Shown: positions 1 through 5,329, numbered from the stretch's first letter. The stretch is 5,329 nucleotides of DNA from Lutibacter sp. (GCA_030748365.1 JASMME010000024.1:1-5329), one strand, 5' to 3'. The notes: generated from the letters alone by a model not told the origin. Numbers and translations are program-made.

Positions 1-1
1 C

Positions 2-532
2 CAGGCATTGATGGAATTTGGTGCGCTGGTCTGCAAGCCTCAACGGCCCAATTGTGGCGATTGTTTTTTACAGGACAGTTGTGTGGCCCTGGCCGACAAT
101 TTGATTGCCAGCCTGCCCCGTAAAGATAAAAAGACCAAGGTTAGGCATAGGTTCTTTAACTACCTGGTGGTTACCACCCCGAATAACAAGACCAGAATAG
201 AGAAAAGAACCCAAGGTATCTGGAAAAACCTGTACCAGTTTCCCCTGATAGAAGGCCCGGAATTACTTTCGTATGAACAGTTGATCGAAGACGAGCTGTT
301 TGCCACTATTTTTGGTATGCAGCCCTTTAGCATCAAGCTTTTTAATCAGGTGCCTATCGTACACAAACTGACCCACCAGCATATCCATACCCAGTTTTGG
401 TTGGTAGCTGCTGAAGACAGTAAATCTTTCGAAACTTCCTGGGATACCCTCGGTCAATTTCCAGTGCCCAGGCTCATCGATAATTTTTTGAATCTGCACA
501 AAATCAATCAAAAAATTAGTACATTTGGTTAA
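2..532 (+). CDS. mutY: A/G-specific adenine DNA glycosylase MutY, 3' part (N-terminus outside window)
   Basis: This is the C-terminal part of MutY, which removes adenine mispaired with 8-oxoguanine in base excision repair. The first whole codon is at 2 and the reading frame is open to the window edge, so the helix-hairpin-helix catalytic core lies upstream. The visible part opens with the QALMEFGALVC stretch that leads into the [4Fe-4S] loop. Its four cysteine codons (32, 53, 62, 80) have the family spacing C-X6-C-X2-C-X5-C. From about 140 to 500 follows the NUDIX-like domain that reads 8-oxoG, with the typical GIWKNLYQFPLIEG segment and a VHKLTHQHIH segment. The LTH at 368–376 aligns by position with the FSH loop described in Geobacillus MutY. 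The gene ends at TAA 530–532, 15 bp before ssb, on the same strand. The truncation is only due to the window edge. Identification is firm. Confidence 0.95.
   Translation, partial: QALMEFGALVCKPQRPNCGDCFLQDSCVALADNLIASLPRKDKKTKVRHRFFNYLVVTTPNNKTRIEKRTQGIWKNLYQFPLIEGPELLSYEQLIEDELFATIFGMQPFSIKLFNQVPIVHKLTHQHIHTQFWLVAAEDSKSFETSWDTLGQFPVPRLIDNFLNLHKINQKISTFG
494..527 (+). promoter_or_regulatory. Candidate internal promoter for ssb (Bacteroidota type)
   Basis: TACATTTG at 520–527 is a full match to the Bacteroidota -7 element TANNTTTG. CTG at 494–496, 23 bp upstream, is a one-mismatch candidate for the -33 TTG element. Transcription would start near 534, leaving a leader of about 13 nt before the ssb ATG. 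The element lies inside the last codons of mutY. It would let ssb and the genes behind it be expressed apart from mutY. Caution: other perfect TANNTTTG matches occur inside coding sequence (307–314, 1034–1041, 1700–1707), so only the location makes this one notable. Confidence 0.25.
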
Positions 533-547
533 AAATTCAAAGCAAGC

Positions 548-991
548 ATGGCAGGAACGGTTAATAAGGTAATGCTCATAGGGCATTTGGGAGATGCGGT
601 AAAGATGCATTATTTCGAAGGAGGGAACTGTATTGGGCGTTTTCCCTTGGCCACCAATGAGACCTATACCAATAAACAAACAGGAGAAAAGGTGAGTACC
701 ACTGAGTGGCACAATGTTGTCGTGAGGAACAAACTGGCTGAAATTTGTGAAAAATATCTCAACAAAGGAGACAGGGTATACTGTGAAGGACGAATCAAGA
801 CCCGTCAGTGGGAAGGAGAAGATGGCGCCAAAAGGTATACTACTGAGATACATGTTGCTGATATGACCTTTCTCTCAACCAAGAATGAAATGGAATCATC
901 ACCACGTCGTGAGGTTCCCGAAAAGCAACCTGTTCAGCCCGCTCAGGGAGCGAATACGGATTCAGACGAAGACGATGGATTGCCTTTCTAA
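548..991 (+). CDS. ssb: Single-stranded DNA-binding protein SSB
   Basis: This is a 147-residue bacterial SSB, which coats single-stranded DNA during replication, recombination and repair and recruits partners through its C-terminal tip. The OB fold covers about residues 4–110, starting NKVMLIGHLGD and containing ATNETY, TEWHNVVV and GRIKTRQW. Trp54 and Trp88 fall at the same numbers as the DNA-stacking tryptophans of E. coli SSB. The E. coli Trp40 position is Tyr40 here, and the Phe60 position is Arg. A short linker rich in Pro, Gln and Glu (about 111–137) leads to the acidic tip SDEDDGLPF, the standard partner-docking sequence. ATG 548 gives the usual MAGTVNKV start; no clear Shine-Dalgarno sequence precedes it, as is normal in Bacteroidota. 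It lies 15 bp after mutY and 22 bp before gldE, so it is probably cotranscribed with both. Length is normal for the phylum. Confidence 0.97.
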   Translation: MAGTVNKVMLIGHLGDAVKMHYFEGGNCIGRFPLATNETYTNKQTGEKVSTTEWHNVVVRNKLAEICEKYLNKGDRVYCEGRIKTRQWEGEDGAKRYTTEIHVADMTFLSTKNEMESSPRREVPEKQPVQPAQGANTDSDEDDGLPF

Positions 992-1013
992 TCATAACTA
1001 AATCACCATTGCC

Positions 1014-2336
1014 TTGGAACCGCTCCCCGCGTTTATATTTGCTGATTTGATAGCTGGCAACCTTGATGTTTTTACCTTTTTTGCCGCAGCACTTCTTTTG
1101 CTCCTATTTATTTTATCGGCCTTGGTCTCTGGTTCGGAAGTCGCTTTTTTCTCCCTGTCTCAGACAGATTTGCAAAAGGCTTCCGAATCGAAAAAAAGCC
1201 GACACAATTTGGTGGTTGACTTACTAAAAAGACCCCAAAAACTACTGGCGACCATCCTGATTGCAAATAATTTTATCAACATTCTGATTGTATTGTTGTT
1301 TGCTTTTATAGGTGAGTATGTTTTTGATAACCTCAGGCCAGCTGTGTTGAGGTTTTTGGTGGAAGTAGTACTCATAACCTTCTCAATCCTGCTTTTCGGT
1401 GAGGTGCTTCCCAAAGTATACGCCAGTAGAAAACCCTTACAATTTGCAGCCTTTATGGCCCTTCCTTTTAGGTTTGTGAGCACGGCATTGACACCCGTCA
1501 GTCTCCCTCTTATGGGCCTAACCGATCTGATAGAGAAAAAATGGGGTAAAAGACAGTCTACCCTTTCCGTTGAAAAATTATCCCAGGCTTTGGCAATTAC
1601 GTCGGATGAGGCAACTACGAGGGATGAGCAGAAGATACTGGAAGGCATTGTCAGTTTTGGAAATACGGAGACTGCTCAGATTATGACCCCCCGGATCGAT
1701 ATTTTTGGAATTTCAATTGAAGAAAGCTTTGAAAATGTCGTGTCAAATATTGTGGAGAAAGGTTTTTCCAGAAATCCGGTTTATGATGACACCATTGACA
1801 ATATCAAAGGGGTCTTGTATGCCAAGGACCTCCTCCCGCATTTGCACAAGGAGGATTTCTATTGGAGAAAGCTGATTCGGACGCCATATTTTGTCCCTGA
1901 GAACAAGAAATTGGATGACCTGTTGAAAGAATTTCAGGAAAAGAAAAACCACCTGGCTGTGGTGGTCGATGAATACGGAGGAACCAGTGGTATTATTACC
2001 TTGGAAGACGTGATTGAAGAGATTGTTGGTGATATCAGTGATGAATTTGATGACGATGAACTCTACTATTCAAAACTGGACGCTAACAATTACCTGTTCG
2101 AAGGCAAGACCAGCCTAAAGGATTTTTACAAGGTGCTCGACATCGTAGATACCAGCCCTTTTGAAGAGATGAAAGGAGAATCTGAGACCATTGCCGGGTT
2201 TGTGTTGGAAATATCGGGTAGGTTTCCCAAAAAAAATGAATCCCTAGCCTTTGAGCAGTATTCGTTTAAGGTGGAGGCCATGGACAAAAAGCGTATCAAA
2301 CAACTAAAGGTGACCATCAAAAGACCTACCGCATGA
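1014..2336 (+). CDS. gldE: Gliding motility-associated protein GldE (CNNM/DUF21–CBS–CorC architecture)
   Basis: This is a 440-residue inner-membrane protein. An N-terminal CNNM/DUF21 region (about 20–195) holds roughly four hydrophobic segments (22–48, 77–99, 112–137, 142–168) with LVSGSEVAFFSLS and FGEVLPK motifs. Two CBS domains follow (about 225–280, beginning IMTPRIDI, and 290–342, with VVVDEYGGTSGIITLEDVIEEIVGDI). A C-terminal CorC_HlyC domain spans about 355–436. This is the architecture of CNNM/CorC magnesium-transport proteins. The GldE name rests on the position directly before gldD and on the flavobacterial MEPLP-type start. Known background: in Flavobacterium johnsoniae gldE lies next to gldD, and gldE was reported to affect a gldB motility defect when overexpressed. 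Its ion-transport role is unproven. The start is TTG at 1014: an in-frame TAA at 999–1001 blocks extension, and no in-frame ATG precedes the first membrane segment. The stop overlaps the gldD ATG. Confidence 0.92.
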   Translation: MEPLPAFIFADLIAGNLDVFTFFAAALLLLLFILSALVSGSEVAFFSLSQTDLQKASESKKSRHNLVVDLLKRPQKLLATILIANNFINILIVLLFAFIGEYVFDNLRPAVLRFLVEVVLITFSILLFGEVLPKVYASRKPLQFAAFMALPFRFVSTALTPVSLPLMGLTDLIEKKWGKRQSTLSVEKLSQALAITSDEATTRDEQKILEGIVSFGNTETAQIMTPRIDIFGISIEESFENVVSNIVEKGFSRNPVYDDTIDNIKGVLYAKDLLPHLHKEDFYWRKLIRTPYFVPENKKLDDLLKEFQEKKNHLAVVVDEYGGTSGIITLEDVIEEIVGDISDEFDDDELYYSKLDANNYLFEGKTSLKDFYKVLDIVDTSPFEEMKGESETIAGFVLEISGRFPKKNESLAFEQYSFKVEAMDKKRIKQLKVTIKRPTA

Positions 2337-2896
2337 ACGGGTTGAAAGCTTTTCTCTTTGTTTGTTTAGGGATTGTTTGCTGCCTGGTTTCCTGTATACC
2401 CAATCCAGTTCCAAAGCCCCGTCCCTACCTAAAGCTCGACTATCCGGAAGCGGTATATGCAAATATCCAGCAGGCGGGCCCTTATCATTTCGAATTGTCA
2501 AGCGCAGCCAGTATTGATTTCAGTACCCATGCCCGGGCAAAGATTCGGTATCCCGAACTAAAGGCGAGCATCCACCTCAGCTACCATAGGGCAGCCCACC
2601 AATTAGAACCTCTTTTACAGGAGGTAGACAGGCGCATCCTTGAACACCGTGTAAAGGCAGATGCCATCTATGTCTCGCCTTATGAAGATTTGGATAAAAA
2701 GGTTTATGCCCTCTTGTACAGCCTGGAAGGCAATGTGGCCTCCCCAATCCAATTCCGAGCCACAGACAGTGTCAAACAAGTTTTGTCAGGTGCCTTGTAC
2801 TTCTATGCAAGGCCAAACTACGATTCTTTATTGCCGGCGATAAAATACATAGAAAAAGACATCAAGCATTTAATTGAAACCCTGGAATGGCAATGA
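2333..2896 (+). CDS. gldD: Gliding motility lipoprotein GldD
   Basis: This is a 187-residue predicted lipoprotein. It has a lysine near the N-terminus (Lys5), a hydrophobic stretch 6–20 and the lipobox L18-V19-S20-C21; Cys21 would be the lipidated residue. The mature part opens with PKPRPYLKLDYPE (27–39), the hallmark start of GldD. The rest (to residue 187) is soluble, mixed alpha/beta in look, with an SLEGNVASPIQFRATD segment near 130–145. Known background: GldD is required for gliding in F. johnsoniae and belongs to the set of Gld proteins that support the type IX secretion/gliding machinery; its biochemical activity is not known. Translation is probably coupled to gldE, because ATG 2333–2335 overlaps the gldE TGA 2334–2336. 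The 3' end overlaps the start of ctaA. Length fits the family, and no damage is visible. Confidence 0.93.
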   Translation: MNGLKAFLFVCLGIVCCLVSCIPNPVPKPRPYLKLDYPEAVYANIQQAGPYHFELSSAASIDFSTHARAKIRYPELKASIHLSYHRAAHQLEPLLQEVDRRILEHRVKADAIYVSPYEDLDKKVYALLYSLEGNVASPIQFRATDSVKQVLSGALYFYARPNYDSLLPAIKYIEKDIKHLIETLEWQ

Positions 2897-3939
2897 CATC
2901 TACGTACAAATATACCCCTATTGTCAGGGCCTGGTTGCTCACCGGCTTGCTTATGCTAATCGGGCAGGTGGTACTGGGTGGTATCACCCGTTTAACGGGT
3001 TCAGGTTTGTCCATTACTACTTGGGATATTATCACAGGAGTCGTACCGCCCCTGAATGCCGAGCAGTGGATGGCTGCTTTTGAGCTTTACAAGGAGACCC
3101 CTCAATTTCAAAAGATCAATGCTGATTTTAGTCTTAGCGATTTTAAATTTATTTATTTCTGGGAGTATTTTCACCGACTTTGGGTGCGTTTACTGGGGCT
3201 CATTTTCTTGATACCTTTTGTCTTGTTCAACCTCAGGAAGCAGCTCGATACCACCTTGAACAGGCACCTAGTTCTGGTTGTTTTGCTAACGCTCTTAACG
3301 GCTTCTGCCGGATGGATTATGGTTAAAAGCGGTCTGGTTGACCGGCCCTGGGTAGATGCCTATAAACTCACCCTCCACTTTGTATTGGCGCTGCTGGTTA
3401 TTGCGGCCATGGTCCGCACCATTTCCCAGGCCTATAACCTGGGAACGCCCCTCACTGTTTCAAGGACCCCGCTCTTGGTTGTGCTTTGGCTGTTGCTTGT
3501 ACAGATGGTGTTTGCCGGCTTGATGGCCGGTATGAAATCAGGCTTATTCTACCCTACCTGGCCCGATATGAATGGGGAGTTATTACCAGCGGTTTTACGC
3601 GATTCTGCCAACTGGAATTGGAACAATATGATGAATTATGACCATTTTTTGTTTGCACCGGCACTGATTCAGTTTGCACACCGCATACTTGCCTATATAT
3701 TGCTTGGACTAACGCTCTATATTTTCTTTGTATATATAAAAAGGCTTGCCTCCTTTGCCCGGAAGTGCTTAATAGCCTCCTTGGTGCTGGTTTTGTTACA
3801 AGTCCTTTTAGGAATTCTAACAGTATTGAATGTCAGGGGCATGATTCCCCTTGCTTTGGGGGTGGGGCATCAGTTGGTAGGCCTACTGTATTTTATCAGT
3901 TTGTTTTTTTTATACGATTCGCTCAAAAAACGTCCTTAA
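2887..3939 (+). CDS. ctaA: Heme A synthase, COX15/CtaA family
   Basis: This integral membrane enzyme oxidises the C8 methyl of heme O to a formyl group, making heme A for cytochrome c oxidase. About eight membrane segments are visible in two four-helix halves. The four expected heme-ligand histidines are His96 (in WEYFHR), His164 (YKLTLHF), His265 (IQFAHRILAY) and His328 (GVGHQLVGL). Glu93 sits three residues before His96, as in the E-x-x-H pair of Bacillus CtaA. The first loop has the GGITRLTGSGLS motif and a long insert ending in WEYFHR, like mitochondrial/alphaproteobacterial COX15. The cysteine pair of Bacillus-type enzymes is absent; the only Cys is 294. Two starts are possible: ATG 2887 (350 aa, 10-bp overlap with gldD) or ATG 2893 (348 aa, overlapping the gldD TGA as ATGA, the same junction as gldE/gldD). 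I list the longer form. Operon membership with gldD is likely. Confidence 0.93.
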   Translation: MAMTSTYKYTPIVRAWLLTGLLMLIGQVVLGGITRLTGSGLSITTWDIITGVVPPLNAEQWMAAFELYKETPQFQKINADFSLSDFKFIYFWEYFHRLWVRLLGLIFLIPFVLFNLRKQLDTTLNRHLVLVVLLTLLTASAGWIMVKSGLVDRPWVDAYKLTLHFVLALLVIAAMVRTISQAYNLGTPLTVSRTPLLVVLWLLLVQMVFAGLMAGMKSGLFYPTWPDMNGELLPAVLRDSANWNWNNMMNYDHFLFAPALIQFAHRILAYILLGLTLYIFFVYIKRLASFARKCLIASLVLVLLQVLLGILTVLNVRGMIPLALGVGHQLVGLLYFISLFFLYDSLKKRP

Positions 3940-3963
3940 AAATAGTTGTCAGCTTGTTTTTAA
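3936..3963. terminator. Weak AT-only hairpin between convergent ctaA and HMA genes
   Basis: TTAAAAA (3936–3942) and TTTTTAA (3957–3963) form a 7-bp inverted repeat with a 14-nt loop that straddles the 20-bp gap between the two stop codons. Because the arms are A/T tracts it could in principle serve both strands. The stem has no G-C pairs, so it is much weaker than a normal intrinsic terminator. It is listed only because nothing better lies in the gap. Confidence 0.18.
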
Positions 3964-4325
3964 TTAGCGGACAGATTAACCGCCGTTATGTTCGTCACTT
4001 TGTAGAGCTTTCCATTGCCAATGGAAAGGATTTTCTCCGCGATTGCTTCTTTGCTAATCTTGTTTGCATCAAAGGTAACCCTGCCTTTTTTTTCATCAAA
4101 CGAAACCTGGACATGGCTGATGCCTTGTGTTTTGGAGAGGGTCGATTCGATGGTCCTGGCACAGCCAATCTCACAGGACATTCCATCAATATCAAGGACG
4201 ATATGCTGCTGTTTTATAGGTAGTACCTGTTTTTCGGTAGGGGTTTTCGGTGCTTTTGTTACAACGACCTCTTTGCAGGAAATCATCAACAAAAATAGGA
4301 ACAACAAAGGAGCCAGATGTTTCAT
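3960..4325 (-). CDS. Predicted periplasmic lipoprotein with one heavy-metal-associated (HMA) domain
   Basis: This gene encodes 121 residues when started at ATG 4323–4325. That start gives a proper signal peptide: MKH, a hydrophobic core (4–16) and MISC with Cys17 as likely lipidation site. Met at -3 is less usual than Leu. An in-frame ATG 60 nt further upstream (at 4385) would add 20 residues ahead of the signal and remove the palindromic promoter region, so I reject it. After a linker rich in Lys, Thr and Pro, residues about 40–112 look like a CopZ/Atx1-type HMA fold: IVLDIDGMSCEIGC, an ARTIESTLSKTQGI helix, the VQVSFDEKKGRVTFD strands and a final helix. The metal site reads C51-E-I-G-C55, i.e. 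CX3C in place of CXXC. A role in binding or passing copper or another soft metal outside the cytoplasm is inferred. The gene is convergent with ctaA and divergent from the EamA gene. Confidence 0.85.
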   Translation of the reverse strand: MKHLAPLLFLFLLMISCKEVVVTKAPKTPTEKQVLPIKQQHIVLDIDGMSCEIGCARTIESTLSKTQGISHVQVSFDEKKGRVTFDANKISKEAIAEKILSIGNGKLYKVTNITAVNLSAN

Positions 4326-4336
4326 AAAAATGTCTT

Positions 4337-4352
4337 TTGGTAAAATTACCAA
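4337..4352. promoter_or_regulatory. 16-bp palindrome, candidate operator of the HMA lipoprotein gene
   Basis: TTGGTAA–AA–TTACCAA is a perfect inverted repeat with 7-bp arms and a 2-bp centre. It ends 12 bp before the HMA lipoprotein start codon. On the minus strand its middle reads TAATTTTA (complement of 4341–4348), one mismatch from the -7 element TANNTTTG, so the palindrome would cover the promoter of that gene. Such placement suits a dimeric repressor or activator site; the regulator is unknown. Confidence 0.4.
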
Positions 4353-4405
4353 TTTAAACGCTTTAAAACGAAATAAATACCTCATTTTTGCATTTTAAAT
4401 TGGTA
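4347..4405. repeat. 12-bp inverted repeat spanning the divergent promoter region
   Basis: TACCAATTTAAA (4347–4358) and TTTAAATTGGTA (4394–4405) are exact reverse complements separated by 35 bp. The left arm shares TACCAA with the 16-bp palindrome, giving three TTGGTA half-sites in 69 bp (4337–4342 forward, 4347–4352 reverse, 4400–4405 forward). The right arm runs into the A of the EamA gene's ATG. It could be paired operator half-sites or alternative RNA stems, or partly chance in AT-rich DNA. Confidence 0.4.
4362..4390 (+). promoter_or_regulatory. Candidate promoter of the EamA transporter gene
   Basis: CATTTTTG at 4383–4390 differs by one base from TANNTTTG, and TTTA at 4362–4365 could stand for the -33 TTTG with a 17-bp spacer. 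Transcription would start near 4397, about 8 nt before the ATG, so the leader would be very short. Neither element is a full match; support comes mainly from position in the only upstream non-coding DNA. Confidence 0.3.
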
Positions 4406-5277
4406 TGGATCACAAGCAATTACGTTGGGTTTACCTCTTAGCTCTGGCCCTTATTTGGGGGAGTTCCTTTATCTTAATGAAGCGGGCGCTTATTGGTATG
4501 ACACCCATACAGCTGGGTGCGCTAAGAATCCTAATCTCTGCGGTATTGTTGTTGCTTATCGGTTTTCGACGCGTTTCGCTGATCAAAAGAAGGCACTGGC
4601 CCTACCTGGTTGTAAACGCCCTGATCGGCACCTTTTTTCCAGCATTTCTCTTTGCCTATGCCTTGGATAAGATGGACAGTGCCATTGCGGCTATTTTAAA
4701 TTCTTTAACCCCCTTACAAACCCTGATATTTGGAGCGCTGTTCTTTGGTTTCGGTTTTAGAAAAAGACAGTTGCTGGGTGTTTTAATAGGACTGGCCGGT
4801 ACTGTATTGTTAATTGTCAAAGGGGCAGAACTCCATCCAAACCAGGATTATTTTTATGCCCTGCTGATTGTCATCGCCTCTGTGGGCTATGCCATCAATG
4901 TTAATATTTTAAAGAAATACCTGCACGACCTGGATGCTTTGAGCATTACCGTGGGGAATTTTCTGGTACTTATATTGCCAGTGTTGGCAGTACTTTATTT
5001 GGCGGATTTTTCCGCTACGTTTGTATGGGACAAGGCTGGTATGAATGCGCTGTTTTACGTAAGTATACTTGCCATCTTGGGGACGGGTGTGGCCAAACTT
5101 ATGTTTAACAGGTTGGTACAGCTATCTAGCCCGGTTTTTTCCTCCTCAGTAACCTACCTCATTCCTTTGGTGGCCGTCTTCTGGGGATTGTTAGACGGAG
5201 AAACCGTTACCTTCTCTCAGTTCTCCTATGGTTTGCTTATCCTGCTGGGGGTCTATATGGCAAACAAGTCTCGATAG
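4405..5277 (+). CDS. EamA/DMT-superfamily transporter (10 TM)
   Basis: This is a 290-residue membrane protein of the drug/metabolite transporter superfamily, whose members move small metabolites such as amino acids or their derivatives across the inner membrane, mostly outward. It has two tandem EamA repeats of five helices each. The first (about 8–138) contains WGSSFILMKRAL, PIQLGALR and AAILNSLTPLQTLIFGALFF. The second (about 149–287) contains GYAINVNILKKYL, SSSVTYLIPLVAVFWG and the closing LLILLGVYMANK. Basic residues cluster at RRVSLIKRRHW (55–65) and FRKRQ (118–122), as expected for cytoplasmic loops. The start is firm: an in-frame TAA at 4396–4398 leaves ATG 4405 as the only sensible choice. 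The gene has its own upstream region and its own terminator, so it is probably monocistronic. The substrate cannot be told from the sequence. Length is normal for the family. Confidence 0.92.
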   Translation: MDHKQLRWVYLLALALIWGSSFILMKRALIGMTPIQLGALRILISAVLLLLIGFRRVSLIKRRHWPYLVVNALIGTFFPAFLFAYALDKMDSAIAAILNSLTPLQTLIFGALFFGFGFRKRQLLGVLIGLAGTVLLIVKGAELHPNQDYFYALLIVIASVGYAINVNILKKYLHDLDALSITVGNFLVLILPVLAVLYLADFSATFVWDKAGMNALFYVSILAILGTGVAKLMFNRLVQLSSPVFSSSVTYLIPLVAVFWGLLDGETVTFSQFSYGLLILLGVYMANKSR

Positions 5278-5285
5278 GCTAAACA

Positions 5286-5298
5286 ACCTTATAAAGGT
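5286..5298. repeat. Small inverted repeat before the terminator
   Basis: ACCTT (5286–5290) and AAGGT (5294–5298) are separated by ATA and could form a short 5-bp hairpin just ahead of the main terminator. It may be chance or may help RNA 3'-end stability. Confidence 0.25.
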
Positions 5299-5300
5299 AT

Positions 5301-5329
5301 AAAAAAAGCGATCTTAAAGATCGCTTTTT
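5301..5329 (+). terminator. Intrinsic terminator of the EamA transporter gene
   Basis: GCGATC (5308–5313) pairs with GATCGC (5319–5324) around a TTAAA loop. The stem is extended by an A-tract (5301–5307) facing a T-tract (5325–5329, cut by the window edge). It lies 24 bp past the transporter stop codon. The A-tract upstream means it could also work for a minus-strand gene entering from beyond the window. Confidence 0.88.

Noticed and set aside
263..853. Minus-strand open frame of 196 codons across the mutY/ssb boundary
   Set aside because: It lies opposite two firmly identified genes, and its translation resembles no family I recognise. It is a shadow of the real genes.
1034..1041. Perfect TANNTTTG match (TATATTTG) just after the gldE start
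   Set aside because: A transcript starting near 1048 would miss the gldE start codon, and no usable in-frame start follows before the membrane domain. It is probably chance, as are the matches at 307–314 and 1700–1707.
1160..1648. Minus-strand open frame of 162 codons inside gldE
   Set aside because: It lies fully antisense to the conserved CNNM domain of gldE, with no recognisable product.
2986..3000. 15-bp palindrome ACCCGTT-T-AACGGGT near the ctaA start
   Set aside because: It encodes part of the conserved GGITRLTGSG motif of heme A synthase, so the protein constraint explains the sequence; no regulatory role is supported.
3936..3963. Strong bidirectional terminator between ctaA and the HMA gene
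   Set aside because: Only an A/T-only 7-bp repeat is present; it is kept as a low-confidence feature, not as a supported terminator.
4326..4385. Longer N-terminus for the HMA lipoprotein (start at 4385)
   Set aside because: It would place 20 extra residues before a complete signal peptide and consume the repeat-rich intergenic DNA. The 4325 start explains the lipobox better.
4015..4398. Plus-strand open frame of 127 codons opposite the HMA lipoprotein gene
   Set aside because: The minus strand codes for a clear HMA domain with a signal peptide here; the plus-strand translation has no domain features and would run through the palindromic promoter region.
1..5329. A novel defence, mobile or secretion system
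   Set aside because: Every gene belongs to a recognisable housekeeping, gliding or transport family. There are no transposases, integrases, toxins, repeats of CRISPR type or sharp composition changes.

Overview
The window looks like chromosomal core DNA from a gliding-type member of the Bacteroidota, most likely the family Flavobacteriaceae. The strongest evidence is the gene order mutY–ssb–gldE–gldD, the characteristic sequences of GldD and GldE, weak or absent Shine-Dalgarno sequences, and an AT-rich intergenic region with near-matches to the Bacteroidota -7 box (TANNTTTG). Base composition is moderate (mid-40s % GC by eye). I see no mobile element, tRNA, rRNA, CRISPR array or sign of recent transfer.

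Left block (positions 1–3939, all + strand): the 3' part of mutY (adenine DNA glycosylase), ssb (single-strand DNA-binding protein), gldE (membrane CNNM/CorC-like gliding protein), gldD (gliding lipoprotein) and ctaA/COX15 (heme A synthase). The gaps are 15 and 22 bp, followed by two overlapping junctions, so these five genes can form one transcription unit. gldE/gldD overlap by ATGA. gldD/ctaA overlap by 4 or 10 bp depending on which of two adjacent ATGs is used. The block joins genome maintenance, gliding motility/type IX secretion support and respiratory heme maturation.

Right block (3960–5329): a small minus-strand gene for a predicted lipoprotein with one heavy-metal-associated (HMA) domain is convergent with ctaA and divergent from an EamA/DMT-family transporter gene. 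Their 79-bp shared intergenic region holds a 16-bp palindrome and an overlapping 12-bp-arm inverted repeat built on three copies of TTGGTA, which is a plausible operator region. The transporter gene ends in a strong intrinsic terminator that runs to the window edge.

No stretch above 300 bases lacks a gene. I did not find a clearly new biological system. The points most worth a second look are the CX3C metal-site variant in the HMA lipoprotein, the repeat-rich divergent promoter region, and the coupling of ctaA to the gliding genes.
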